Assembly: GCA_944389515.1 (NCBI GenBank)
Contig: CALXMQ010000001.1
Span: forward strand, 71,079-135,078
Origin: an uncultured Alphaproteobacteria bacterium
Lineage (GTDB): Bacteria; Pseudomonadota; Alphaproteobacteria; Rs-D84
Direction of reading: 5' to 3'
DNA: 64,000 bases
In this document: positions 54,863-62,719 of the stretch, in pieces
Numbering within the stretch: the first letter of the stretch is position 1
Layout: every line of letters starts with the position of its first letter
The notes under the pieces: model-generated
Databases searched by the model: none
What the model was told of the DNA's origin: nothing
What the model saw: only the letters and a program-made list of their open reading frames with translations
Translations under genes and position numbers: made by a program

Positions 54863-55293
54863 TGCGGATTATAAATACAGTCTTGTTTTGTGGGTGTGTG
54901 TTGCTGGTCAGTTTGCCGTCGTATGGCGTTACAAAATGTGTGGCGTTGAATTCATCAACAACATGCAGTTCGTCAACCCAAACAGGTGTTTTAGATTGGT
55001 CGTCAACATGCACAACCAATGGGGTCAGAACAACGATACGTGGTGTGTCTGGGTGCGTGTCCCAATCGGGTGGTTCTAATGAATTACGCGACAGTATCAA
55101 CACCAGTGGTTATGGTGATGATAACAAGCATTGTTGGTGCCGTATGATAAGTCCGGCGGTATCAAAATGGATATTTTCATATTCGTATGGTTCTGGTGGT
55201 GAATGTGACGCGAATTGTGGTGCAAATTGCGCTGGGACTGTTCAAGAGTATGACGGATTTCGTTCAACAATGATGTCTAATTTATCTAATTAG
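54862..55293 (+). CDS. Exported cysteine-rich protein, WCWCRM family (cassette 3, first gene)
   Basis: 143 residues. Signal MRIINTVLFCGCVLLVSLPSYG, then VTKCVALNSSTTCSSST, LDWSSTCTTNGVRTTIRGVSGC, the core HCWCRMISPAVSKW, CDANCGANCAGTVQ and MMSNLSN. It is the same family and order as 12615 and 13792, but inside a larger operon. Translation is coupled to the upstream gene by the TAATG overlap. Confidence 0.83.
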   Translation: MRIINTVLFCGCVLLVSLPSYGVTKCVALNSSTTCSSSTQTGVLDWSSTCTTNGVRTTIRGVSGCVSQSGGSNELRDSINTSGYGDDNKHCWCRMISPAVSKWIFSYSYGSGGECDANCGANCAGTVQEYDGFRSTMMSNLSN

Positions 55294-55322
55294 TTCAGGG
55301 GGGAGAGAGAAAAAGGCAAAAC

Positions 55323-55607
55323 ATGAAAACACTGGTCGTTATCTTTTTATTGTTATGTCCGTGCATTGCAATCGGGGCAGAACCGTCAACATCGTGTCCG
55401 GTGGGGTATGTCGCGATTGACGCGCCAGACATAACAATATCGGATGCGTCGTGTCCGAACGGATATATATCAGTTGGTACCGCAGACAGTTGTTTGGTGT
55501 CAACGCCGTCTGGGTCATGTGTAATGTATGCGCCCACTGGTACAGAATATACAGATACAAATGCACCACATAAATATGAATTTGTGTCTGTATGTCCAAT
55601 GGAATAA
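55323..55607 (+). CDS. Exported CIMYAP-family protein (cassette 3, second gene)
   Basis: 94 residues: signal MKTLVVIFLLLCPCIAIGA, then EPSTSCPVGYVAIDAPDITI, CPNGYISVGTADSCLV, GSCVMYAPTGTEYTDTNA, FVSVCPME. The family-specific Cys positions are conserved relative to 13088 and 14284. It follows its WCWCRM partner by 29 bp. Confidence 0.8.
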   Translation: MKTLVVIFLLLCPCIAIGAEPSTSCPVGYVAIDAPDITISDASCPNGYISVGTADSCLVSTPSGSCVMYAPTGTEYTDTNAPHKYEFVSVCPME

Positions 55608-55630
55608 GCAAAACATCCAAGGGTGAAAAT

Positions 55631-56407
55631 ATGAAAAAATATATAATTATACTTTTATCGTGTTTTATAACCACGGCGTATGCAGATAACTGGGTGTGTG
55701 GATATACAATTACGATTACTGCTAATTACACTAATGATGAAGACGCATCTACTAGCGACGATAAGAATATTGATTCTGCTGGTAGGGGGGCAAATGGTTT
55801 TGCAGCTTTTGTAAATAACAATGTCAAATTTTTCACCACGTTTGTACAGAACGGTGGAGTCAGACAGGTATGGCCAGGTGGTTCTATACAACGTTGTGGT
55901 GGGGTATCAAACTCATACGTAGCTAATTGTAATGCTGCAACTAATGTTCCGCCAAGTTATTGGAACGATTGCCCAAATTATTCCAATAGCAACCATGGTT
56001 TTGTTTGCGAGAAATGCCCATCGCTTGATGATGTGGCTGGAACAAACGGTGAAAATTTGGCCACAGTAGTTGCTATCTTAAATGGTGGTATAGGATGCTT
56101 AAATTATGAAAATGCAGATATAAAAAAATTAGTTGATGGTACAGTAAATAAATTATATTCAGATATGTGTGGAAGTATTGGGGGACAGGCGCCAAAATAT
56201 GTGACCTATGACTCGTCCAATAAACAGTTGGATTCAACGAATTTTCCAAATATGGGTAATGGATGTTCTTATAACTCAATAACCATCACAAAAAATACGG
56301 TAAATAAATTTGACACAATAGATGGGTGTTATATTCCAAAAGATAACGAAATTCATGATGTCAGTGGTACGTATGTGTTTACTGAAAATTGCCATTGGAA
56401 ACGATAG
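55631..56407 (+). CDS. Exported cysteine-containing protein (last gene of the operon)
   Basis: 258 residues from ATG 55631, where MKKYIIILLSCFITTAYA is the signal peptide; the longer frame from 55592 overlaps the previous stop. The mature part has spaced Cys (WVCGYTITI, RCGGVSNSYVANC, WNDCPNYSNS, VCEKCPSLDDV) and ends GCYIPKDNEI...SGTYVFTENCHWKR. That closing module is shared in outline with the CIMYAP family and the 5606/6664 pair. The function is unknown. Confidence 0.75.
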   Translation: MKKYIIILLSCFITTAYADNWVCGYTITITANYTNDEDASTSDDKNIDSAGRGANGFAAFVNNNVKFFTTFVQNGGVRQVWPGGSIQRCGGVSNSYVANCNAATNVPPSYWNDCPNYSNSNHGFVCEKCPSLDDVAGTNGENLATVVAILNGGIGCLNYENADIKKLVDGTVNKLYSDMCGSIGGQAPKYVTYDSSNKQLDSTNFPNMGNGCSYNSITITKNTVNKFDTIDGCYIPKDNEIHDVSGTYVFTENCHWKR

Positions 56408-56474
56408 TTTTTATTATGGGCGGGCATACTTGCTGTCAGATCTCTACTATAATGCCCGCCCCACCCGATATAAA

Positions 56475-56503
56475 AAAAATCCCACAATCGTGGGATTTTT
56501 ATT
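56475..56503. terminator. Bidirectional terminator between the operon and bamD
   Basis: AAAATCCCAC AATC GTGGGATTTTTATT. A second long hairpin, GGGCGGGCAT/ATGCCCGCCC, lies just upstream at 56418-56462. Confidence 0.85.
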
Positions 56504-57266
56504 TTGTGTCAGTGCCAGATTCAAAATCAGTGGGCTTTTTATCCAGTTTTTTTGTCCAATCGTTATCTGGGAAATTCAGTCGTAACATTTCGGAATATCC
56601 GTATGCCTGGTCTGGCAATCCAATCGCAGTATAACATTCGGTCAGACGGTATAATGCCTCTGGCGTCATGACGGTTTCTTGGGCTGTTTGCACAACAGAT
56701 TGCAATCGTGAAATTGCGCTGGGCCAATTTTTGCGTGCCATATCTGTGCGTGCAGAATACATCGCTTTGCCAGCGATATAGTTTTTCAGAATATTTATTT
56801 TGTTTTGTGCGTTTTTGGCATATTCAGATTTTGGAAATCTGTCAACCAGTTGTTGAAATTGTTGTAATGCATATGCCGACATGCCGGGTTCGCGGCGGAC
56901 GTCGCTGACCTGGCGATAATAACACATGCCGCGCAGATACAGCATGTATGGCACGTCGCGGTGACCAGGATGGAATCGCATAAAACGATCGATTGTCATA
57001 ATTGCGCCGGCAAAATCATCATCCAAATATTGCGAATATGCCGCCATAACCAATGCATCGGCCGCCCATTGGCTGGATGGATATTGGGTTTCTGCATGTA
57101 AAAATTCAGTTGCCGCCGTTTCATAATGTTCATCATTTAATTCTGCGTATGCAGATTCATATATTTCTGGTAATGTGCGGTCGGTCATTAAATCGGTATC
57201 TGAGCCAGCGCATGCGGTCAATATGCCGGCCAATCCAATCAACATAAATATTTTATTTGTGTGCAT
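56499..57266 (-). CDS. bamD: Outer-membrane assembly lipoprotein BamD
   Basis: 255 residues. Essential BAM-complex lipoprotein. The signal ends ILTAC with acylated Cys at 19. The remainder is five TPR-like repeats (YESAYAELNDEHYETAATEF, YPSSQWAADALVMAAYSQYL, FMRFHPGHRDVPYMLYLRG, PKSEYAKNAQNKI, ALYRLTECYTAIGL) with the family landmarks RFHPGHRDVPYMLYLRG. bamE is at 3.9 kb. Confidence 0.94.
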   Translation of the reverse strand: MHTNKIFMLIGLAGILTACAGSDTDLMTDRTLPEIYESAYAELNDEHYETAATEFLHAETQYPSSQWAADALVMAAYSQYLDDDFAGAIMTIDRFMRFHPGHRDVPYMLYLRGMCYYRQVSDVRREPGMSAYALQQFQQLVDRFPKSEYAKNAQNKINILKNYIAGKAMYSARTDMARKNWPSAISRLQSVVQTAQETVMTPEALYRLTECYTAIGLPDQAYGYSEMLRLNFPDNDWTKKLDKKPTDFESGTDTK

Positions 57267-57312
57267 ATTCCTGCCTTGATTTTATTTTATATTCAGCAGT
57301 ATAATCTAAACC

Positions 57313-58773
57313 ATGAAACTAGGCAAACATATTTTCGGGGTCAGTGTTATGACAGGAATCAGTCGTGTTTTTGGATTCCTGCGCGATTTGTTGATTGCAC
57401 ATGTATTTGGTGCAGGGCGGTTGTCAGACGTGTTCTTGGCGGCGTTTAAGTTACCAAATTTATTTCGCGATTTACTGGGCGAAGGGGCGTTGTCGTCAAT
57501 ATTTATCCCAATGTATACAGGGAAAAACAAAGATGAAAACTTTGCGAAAAACGTGTTTTCATGGCTGATGATGATATTGTTGGGTATAACGCTGTTGTTT
57601 GAAATTTTTATGCCATTAGTGGTATGGATTTTGGCACCTGGGTTTTCAGACGACCCTGGTAAAATGCAACTGACGGTCGTTATTTCCAGAATTATGTTCT
57701 GGTATGTTGTGTTTATTTGCGCGTCTGCGTTTTTGTCGGCAATATTAAATGCTTTTTCAAAATTTTTGTTGGTTGCGTTTATGCCTGTATTGCTGAACGT
57801 GATGTTGATTGGGGCGTTGTTATTGGCGGCCTGGTTTGCCCCAGAAACAGTACTGTATATAATGGCGTTTACGGTTGTATTGTCTGGGATTATTCAATTT
57901 GCTGTATTATGGGGGCGTATACGGCATCACCATTTTGGATTGCGATTGATACGGCCACGTTGGACGCCGGCGATTAAAAGTATGTTCAAACGATTGGGTA
58001 TCAGTATTATTGGAAATGGCTTTTATCAGATTACAATTATTGTTGGTACATTGGTGGCCAGTTTCCAAAGTGGGGCTGTGTCATGGCTGTATTATTCTGA
58101 CCGTATGATTCAGTTGCCGTTCGCACTGATTGGATTGGCGGTTGGTACTGTGCTGATATCATCAATGTCAAACGCCATGGCTGAAAAAAATATGCGCAGT
58201 GTATATTTACAACAAAATTCATCTATGCGGCAATCGATGATGCTGATAATGCCGTGTGTTGTTGGGTTGTTTGTGTTGGCAGAACCAATTATAAAATACT
58301 TATTTGAATATGGTGCGTGGACCCCAGAATCAACGCATGCGGTGGCAATGGCAATAATGATTCAGGTGTTGGTGTTGCCAGCGATGATGATAAGTCAAAT
58401 TTACAGCAAAACATTGTATGCGTCCCAGGATGTTCGCACACCTGTGAAAACCAGCATTACATCTTTGGTGGCGGCGGCGATTATATATGTTACGGCGTTC
58501 CCATTGGTTGGGTATTTGGCAATACCGATTGGAATTGTTATCAGTGGGTATCTGAAAAACTGGTTATTGCGGCGTGCGTGTATGCGGCGAAATTTGATAC
58601 ACACAGAATCACGTACGCGATATGCCATTTTGGCATTTACAATCGTGGCGGTAATAATGGGGGCAGGGTTGTGGTTCGTGCCAATTCCGAATATATGGAT
58701 ATTGTTTGTCGCAATCGGTGGATATGCTGTTTTATATTTGCCAATCGCGTATCTGATTGATAAAAAAATATAG
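57313..58773 (+). CDS. murJ: Lipid II flippase MurJ
   Basis: 486 residues, polytopic with about 13-14 helices; flips lipid II across the inner membrane for wall synthesis. The N-terminal signature is GVSVMTGISRVFGFLRDLLIAHVFGAGRLSDVFLAAFKLPNLFRDLLGEGALSSIFIPMY in outline (positions 9-70), with the conserved Arg and charged cavity residues. It is divergent from bamD with 46 bp between the starts. Confidence 0.94.
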   Translation: MKLGKHIFGVSVMTGISRVFGFLRDLLIAHVFGAGRLSDVFLAAFKLPNLFRDLLGEGALSSIFIPMYTGKNKDENFAKNVFSWLMMILLGITLLFEIFMPLVVWILAPGFSDDPGKMQLTVVISRIMFWYVVFICASAFLSAILNAFSKFLLVAFMPVLLNVMLIGALLLAAWFAPETVLYIMAFTVVLSGIIQFAVLWGRIRHHHFGLRLIRPRWTPAIKSMFKRLGISIIGNGFYQITIIVGTLVASFQSGAVSWLYYSDRMIQLPFALIGLAVGTVLISSMSNAMAEKNMRSVYLQQNSSMRQSMMLIMPCVVGLFVLAEPIIKYLFEYGAWTPESTHAVAMAIMIQVLVLPAMMISQIYSKTLYASQDVRTPVKTSITSLVAAAIIYVTAFPLVGYLAIPIGIVISGYLKNWLLRRACMRRNLIHTESRTRYAILAFTIVAVIMGAGLWFVPIPNIWILFVAIGGYAVLYLPIAYLIDKKI

Positions 58774-58845
58774 TCAAAATAAAGTTGAAAGCGGACTTTT
58801 TATATGATAAAATTTAATCATAAAAGAATGTAAGGAGTCCCAATA

Positions 58846-59760
58846 ATGAAAAAAATAATACCTTTGGCGGTGCTGACGGCGGTGTTGGCCGGCTGCACGG
58901 ATTTAAGCACCACGGACACCAGTTCAGTAAATGGGTACGCGGCGGATGGTTTTGGCGAAGAAACATTGGTTACAACTGATGAATCTTTGAATAATACGTA
59001 TTTGTTGGCGCCTGCACCAAAATATTATGTGGGCAGTGCGTATAAGGTCGAAGATGTACAATATATCCCAGTCGAAGATTTGACATATAATCAAACTGGT
59101 ATCGCAGGTATTATACCGGCGGAGTTAAACGGTACAAAAACCAGCAATGGCGAAGTTTTTGATATGAATCAAATGGTCGCAACCAGTAAAACTTTGCCGT
59201 TGCCGACAATCGCACGTGTAACAAATTTGGATAATGGGCAATCTGTGGTGGTGCGTGTAAATAATCGTGGCCCGTTTGTAAATACACGTATTATGGATTT
59301 GTCGCCGGCCGCGGCCCAGAAAATTGGCATGACCGGTCAAACCAAGGTTCAGGTCCAAGTGATGGCCGATGAATCTGTGGCGGTGAAAAATGCGACGGTT
59401 GGTGCAACAACACCTGGGACACCAACCCAGACAGTGGTACAACCACAACCTGTTGAAACAACAACTGTGGTGACAACAACAACGGCACCGGGTGCAACCG
59501 TTACAGCGCCGGCAACGTCTGGGGAATACAGTGTCCAAGTGGCGGCGTTTTATGCCCAAGACAGCGCGGATTCTTTGGCGGCACGTATGGCACAATATGG
59601 TAATGCCACCGTTGTCCAAGAAGGCGATATGTACAAGGTTCGTATTGTAAACTTGGATGCAGCCCAGGCGCGCAGTGTGATTGATGCATTGCGTAATAAT
59701 GAAGGTATGGCGCCAGGATTACTGCGTAATGGTCGGTGGATAAATGCTGACAGTATTTAA
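58846..59760 (+). CDS. rlpA: RlpA-like lipoprotein with SPOR domain
   Basis: 304 residues. Lipobox LAGC with acylated Cys at 17. The double-psi beta-barrel (about 85-170) has LNGTKTSNGEVFDMNQMVA, ARVTNLDNGQSVVVRVNNRGPF and RIMDLSPAAAQKIGM; a Thr/Pro linker follows; the SPOR domain (about 225-300) reads YSVQVAAFYAQDSADSLAARM. It binds denuded septal glycan and may cleave it. The catalytic Asp and His pattern is partly present (NGEVFDMN), so activity is not certain. A TATGAT-like -10 lies upstream near 58803. Confidence 0.9.
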   Translation: MKKIIPLAVLTAVLAGCTDLSTTDTSSVNGYAADGFGEETLVTTDESLNNTYLLAPAPKYYVGSAYKVEDVQYIPVEDLTYNQTGIAGIIPAELNGTKTSNGEVFDMNQMVATSKTLPLPTIARVTNLDNGQSVVVRVNNRGPFVNTRIMDLSPAAAQKIGMTGQTKVQVQVMADESVAVKNATVGATTPGTPTQTVVQPQPVETTTVVTTTTAPGATVTAPATSGEYSVQVAAFYAQDSADSLAARMAQYGNATVVQEGDMYKVRIVNLDAAQARSVIDALRNNEGMAPGLLRNGRWINADSI

Positions 59761-59762
59761 TA

Positions 59763-59790
59763 ATAAAAACGGGGCAACGCCCCGTTTTTT
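59763..59790 (+). terminator. Intrinsic terminator of rlpA
   Basis: AAAACGGGGC AAC GCCCCGTTTTTTTT. Confidence 0.88.
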
Positions 59791-59810
59791 TTGATTTGTT
59801 ATATACATTG

Positions 59811-60062
59811 TTATTCATCATTTTTACCCCGAATTGGGCGATATTTGTTGTAATTACGCGCCAATAACATCATAAATCCATTTTGAAATATTCTCTCTAA
59901 TACCTGTGCCGGTATCAGCATTTTTCCACTTTCGTATTTACCAATATATTTTGTTGTTGTACCCAACATACGTGCCGCATCACGACGATTTATTCGTGCA
60001 TTTTGTCGTGCGTGTGACAATGCGTCACCAAAGTATGCAGAATCTACTAATACTACCTTCAT
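59811..60062 (-). CDS. Small XRE-type helix-turn-helix regulator
   Basis: 83 residues. HTH in positions 12-60: FGDALSHARQNARINRRDAA, RMLGTTTKYIGKYESGKM, then a short basic tail (NYNKYRPIRGKNDE). It is close in style to small phage-type repressors. GGGGGA precedes the ATG. The mRNA begins with leader RNA type 1 copy C, ending in a terminator 20 nt before the ribosome site, so expression should depend on attenuation. It is the only type 1 target here that is not an exported protein. Confidence 0.8.
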   Translation of the reverse strand: MKVVLVDSAYFGDALSHARQNARINRRDAARMLGTTTKYIGKYESGKMLIPAQVLERIFQNGFMMLLARNYNKYRPIRGKNDE

Positions 60063-60083
60063 AATATTCCCCCATTTTTTTAT

Positions 60084-60185
60084 TAAAAAATACCGCCGTG
60101 ATGAAAGGCGGTTGGAGGTTAAGAACTATCGAAGAATAGTGCCGCTTATTCAATATATTCGCGTGCCCTCCAACCGATGTTGGAG
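60084..60185 (-). ncRNA. Structured leader RNA type 1, copy C
   Basis: Read on the minus strand: a CTCCAAC (60185-60179), b GGTTGGAGGG (60175-60166), P2 CGC/GCG with loop GAATATATTGAATAA (60143-60163), P3 ACTAT tcttcg ATAGT (60140-60125), joining TTCTTAA, c CCTCCAACC (60118-60110), then terminator CCGCC/GGCGG with TATTTTTTA (60111-60084). P3 and the terminator arm both differ from copies A and B yet pair perfectly. Strand c overlaps the terminator arm by two C. Confidence 0.78.
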
Positions 60186-60199
60186 TTTTTTGTGGGTTT

Positions 60200-60226
60200 A
60201 TTATACCCAACATTGGTAATCGTCAA
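60200..60226 (-). promoter_or_regulatory. Promoter for the leader RNA and XRE gene
   Basis: On the minus strand TTGACG (60226-60221), a 15-nt spacer and a perfect TATAAT (60205-60200). The spacer is shorter than ideal. The start near 60193 places copy C at the 5' end of the transcript. Confidence 0.5.
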
Positions 60227-60370
60227 TGCGTAATAATTATTATACACTGTTTTGTTTTTTTCAATTATATAAAGTGTGGTAATGGCGGCGAAAATATAAG
60301 TTTGATGGTTGGGGCAAATCGATTCGTTCCCATGGTATAAGTATAAGAATATATTCTTGTCTGTGATATT

Positions 60371-60688
60371 TTATGCTGTATGTTTTATATCGATGCCTTC
60401 GTCGTGCAGTAATTTTATTTTTGTTGCGATACCGCCGGGGCCAGAATATCCGCCCAATGCACCGTTACTGCGAATTACACGATGGCATGGAATCGTTGGG
60501 GGTAATGGATTTTTCCCAACCGCATTTGCAACCGCACGTATCGCATTTGCATGACCGGCCATTTCGGCCAGTTGCTTATATGTTCGCACTTCGCCACGTG
60601 GTATGCGCAGCAGTGCACGCCATACATCATGTTGAAATGATGTGCCGGGTAATTTTTCTATGTATGAATCAGTAATACGCATATTCAT
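60371..60688 (-). CDS. Methylated-DNA-protein cysteine methyltransferase (Ogt/Atl-type, short)
   Basis: 105 residues: only the C-terminal DNA-binding and active-site domain (FQHDVWRALLRIPRGEVRTYKQLAEMAG, then the acceptor motif PCHRVIRSNGALGGYSGP with Cys68). The acceptor Cys is present, so it should repair O6-alkylguanine, unlike Atl proteins where it is Trp or Ala. The N-terminal domain of Ada/Ogt proteins is missing; short forms like this exist. Confidence 0.85.
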   Translation of the reverse strand: MNMRITDSYIEKLPGTSFQHDVWRALLRIPRGEVRTYKQLAEMAGHANAIRAVANAVGKNPLPPTIPCHRVIRSNGALGGYSGPGGIATKIKLLHDEGIDIKHTA

Positions 60689-60827
60689 GTAAGAATATAA
60701 TATATCGCATGCGTTATACAGTCAATTTTTATAACACAGGAAAATCTTCCCCTTTGATTCCAGTGGCGGTTTTATCAATATATTCTTGCTTTGGTATGCA
60801 ACATGAAAAACAAAGGAGAGAGAAATA

Positions 60828-61103
60828 ATGCAAAAACAAAACTCGGCAATGTGGGACAGTATTGATTATTTGGCGCATGTGTTAAAAACGTCTTGTGCGG
60901 CGTTGGCGCAAAATGGCGGATTGAATCCAACAACATTTAATAAAAGTAAACGCATTTCTAAATATGGGCAAATGCGTTGGTTGTCAATGGAAACTATATT
61001 AAAAGTATTAAAATCATCGCATATAACGTTTTTGGAATATGCGGTGATTTTTCAAATGATGTTGGATTCAGATAATACAATCACAACGGATACGGATAAT
61101 TAG
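60828..61103 (+). CDS. HTH regulator resembling the N-terminal domain of an S24-type repressor
   Basis: 91 residues: MWDSIDYLAHVLKTSCAALA, then LNPTTFNKSKRISKYGQMRW and LSMETILKVLKSSHITFLEY, which is the pattern of the DNA-binding half of alphaproteobacterial LexA/S24-like repressors. The usual C-terminal peptidase domain is absent; the chain ends in an acidic Asp/Thr tail. AAAGGAG precedes the ATG. It overlaps the convergent gene at 61100. Confidence 0.75.
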   Translation: MQKQNSAMWDSIDYLAHVLKTSCAALAQNGGLNPTTFNKSKRISKYGQMRWLSMETILKVLKSSHITFLEYAVIFQMMLDSDNTITTDTDN

Positions 61104-61897
61104 TCCGTATCCGTATTGTCTGAAATATCACACTCTTTGACAATATCGTTATATTTGGCTTCGTTGCGTGGGTTGTTTTTGCTGAATAATATTGCGCAAT
61201 CTTTGAATACAACATTGTTTGGGCATCCATAACATTTTTTCATCGCCGCAGATGTTATGCGTGTCATTGATGTTTTGGATACGCATTTCTTGGTTTGTGT
61301 GTCAAAAAATTGTGTGTCTGGATCACATTTTATACAAAGATTAGTGTCATGGTTTATGCCTTGGTACGCCGTGGTTTCACAAGCAATGCATGTGTTCGAA
61401 GTGGTACTTTCAAATGCGGTGTTGTTTGCACATGGTGCGACGCATGCGCCGTTGCGTAATGTGGTGCCAGGATTGCATTTGTCAGGGGCGGTGCAATCGG
61501 TACTTTCGTCGCCACCACAAATATTGATACGTTTTGTATAATTGCATGTGCCGTTCCCGTTTTCCAGTTCTTTGGTTGCGGTGGTGTTTGTGGTGTACCA
61601 AGAAGAACCTTCCTTCCATACACCACGATCGGCATTGTCTGGATTACAGCAGAAAAATTTACGTCCAGAATCATATTTTGATGTAAAGCTGTCTTGGTGT
61701 TTATATGTTTTTTGTGTGTTGTGTTTATTTACGTTCTTGCCGGCGCAACTGCTTTGCGATTTGCCGCAAAAGTAAAATTTGCGTCCGTCTTTGCGTTCTA
61801 CGATGCAACTGTCGCTGGAACCAAATTTTGGCCCCCATGCGGCAATGGCATCACAGCATGTCGCAGATAAAATTATTAGAAAAATGTATTTTTTCAT
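61100..61897 (-). CDS. Exported cysteine-rich protein
   Basis: 265 residues from ATG 61897; the frame upstream to 61939 crosses a terminator hairpin and is not expected to be translated. Signal MKKYIFLIILSATCCDAIAA. The mature part has about 24 Cys: SSDSCIVE, FYFCGKSQSSC, FFCCNPDNA, a CNPGTTLRNGACVAPC block, CIACETTAYQGIN, CIKCDPDTQFF, MKKCYGCPN. The EGF-like spacings resemble 53606. Its leader contains hairpins described separately. The function is unknown. Confidence 0.78.
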   Translation of the reverse strand: MKKYIFLIILSATCCDAIAAWGPKFGSSDSCIVERKDGRKFYFCGKSQSSCAGKNVNKHNTQKTYKHQDSFTSKYDSGRKFFCCNPDNADRGVWKEGSSWYTTNTTATKELENGNGTCNYTKRINICGGDESTDCTAPDKCNPGTTLRNGACVAPCANNTAFESTTSNTCIACETTAYQGINHDTNLCIKCDPDTQFFDTQTKKCVSKTSMTRITSAAMKKCYGCPNNVVFKDCAILFSKNNPRNEAKYNDIVKECDISDNTDTD

Positions 61898-61921
61898 GTA
61901 TGCCCCCAAATTTTTTGATGT

Positions 61922-62029
61922 AAAAAAAAGACCCACCAATCAGATTTGGTGGTCGGGGGGGGTAGAAAAATCAGTTTGTCAGTGATTCCCGTTGCTTTTG
62001 GATATTATTATCCTGTTTTATAACAACGG
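61922..62029 (-). promoter_or_regulatory. Leader hairpins of the 61100-61897 gene
   Basis: On the minus strand: an outer pairing CCGTTG/CAACGG (62029-62024 with 61994-61989) enclosing GGAT/ATCC, then, about 25 nt before the ATG, the terminator-like hairpin CCACCA/TGGTGG plus TTTTTTTT (61957-61922). It has the general form of the type 1 leader (stem, inner hairpin, CCACC terminator) but not the conserved GAATAT loop. Confidence 0.5.
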
Positions 62030-62160
62030 CCCCCCGACACGATAATCGGGGACATAACGGTGCGAAAAGGCACACCGAAATATTGTTTTTTTAGATAACG
62101 ATGCTTTCGCACCGAACAAACCGGGCTTTCTACGGCCCCGAGCCAACATCCCTGTTGGTT
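62030..62160. other. Cluster of hairpins of unknown role
   Basis: On the minus strand five stems follow closely: CCAACA/TGTTGG, GGGC/GCCC, CGGTGC gaaa GCATCG, CGGTG...CACCG and CCCCGA/TCGGGG. This dense structure is unlike coding sequence. It could be an RNA, part of the leader of the downstream gene, or recombination-site debris next to a tRNA duplication. Confidence 0.45.
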
Positions 62161-62213
62161 CATATATAATGGTATAAAAAAAACATTGTTTTTTCAATCT
62201 GAAAATATGTGAT

Positions 62214-62344
62214 TGCCGTTCGCCTTTTTGCTGCGGTTCGAACTGCTTTTTCGCCGGTTCGAATCCTGGGGCGGCCTTAGATTTTAACAAACACCCCGTC
62301 AAAAGACGGGGCATTTCTTAAAATTTGGCGCGCCCTGCAGGATT
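62214..62344. repeat. 131-bp direct repeat, copy 1 (with a tRNA-Arg 3' end)
   Basis: All but one base are identical to 62388-62518, 174 bp away. The unit contains a tRNA-like T arm (GGTTCGAATCC), a terminator (CCCCGTC/GACGGGG) and, at its end, the last 19 bases of the tRNA-Arg(TCT) gene. Copy 1 therefore carries only a stump of the tRNA. Confidence 0.85.
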
Positions 62345-62387
62345 ACTTCGTCACCTTGCAAAATTTGCCTAAGGCAAAACGGCGTAC

Positions 62388-62518
62388 TGCCGTCCGCCTT
62401 TTTGCTGCGGTTCGAACTGCTTTTTCGCCGGTTCGAATCCTGGGGCGGCCTTAGATTTTAACAAACACCCCGTCAAAAGACGGGGCATTTCTTAAAATTT
62501 GGCGCGCCCTGCAGGATT
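62388..62518. repeat. 131-bp direct repeat, copy 2 (joined to intact tRNA-Arg)
   Basis: The same unit, whose end runs into the complete tRNA-Arg(TCT) gene. The terminator within it serves the tRNA on the minus strand. The geometry is what an integration/excision event or a tandem slip at a tRNA 3' end leaves behind. Confidence 0.85.
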
Positions 62519-62576
62519 CGAACCTGCGACCTGCGGATTAGAAATCCGATGCTCTATCCAGCTGGGCTAAGGGCGC
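62500..62576 (-). tRNA. tRNA-Arg (anticodon TCT)
   Basis: 77 nt on the minus strand: acceptor GCGCCCT/AGGGCGC, D arm GCCCAGCTGGATAGAGC, anticodon loop TTTCTAA, T arm AGGTTCGAATCCT, encoded CCA. Confidence 0.95.
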
Positions 62577-62719
62577 GTTAGCGCTATTTTATACTATTAT
62601 TATTGCAAATTCAAGTCTGATGGTGATTTTATCCAGGCGCGTGCGTGGGAAATCGTTCCTGGGGTATGTGGTGATGATTTGTGGTATAGTTATATTCGTA
62701 CAGAAAAAAGAGGTTTTTA

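Noticed and set aside
62018-62314. 98-codon minus-strand frame over the hairpin cluster
   Set aside because: It covers stems, a tRNA-like fragment and a terminator; no ribosome site or protein-like composition.
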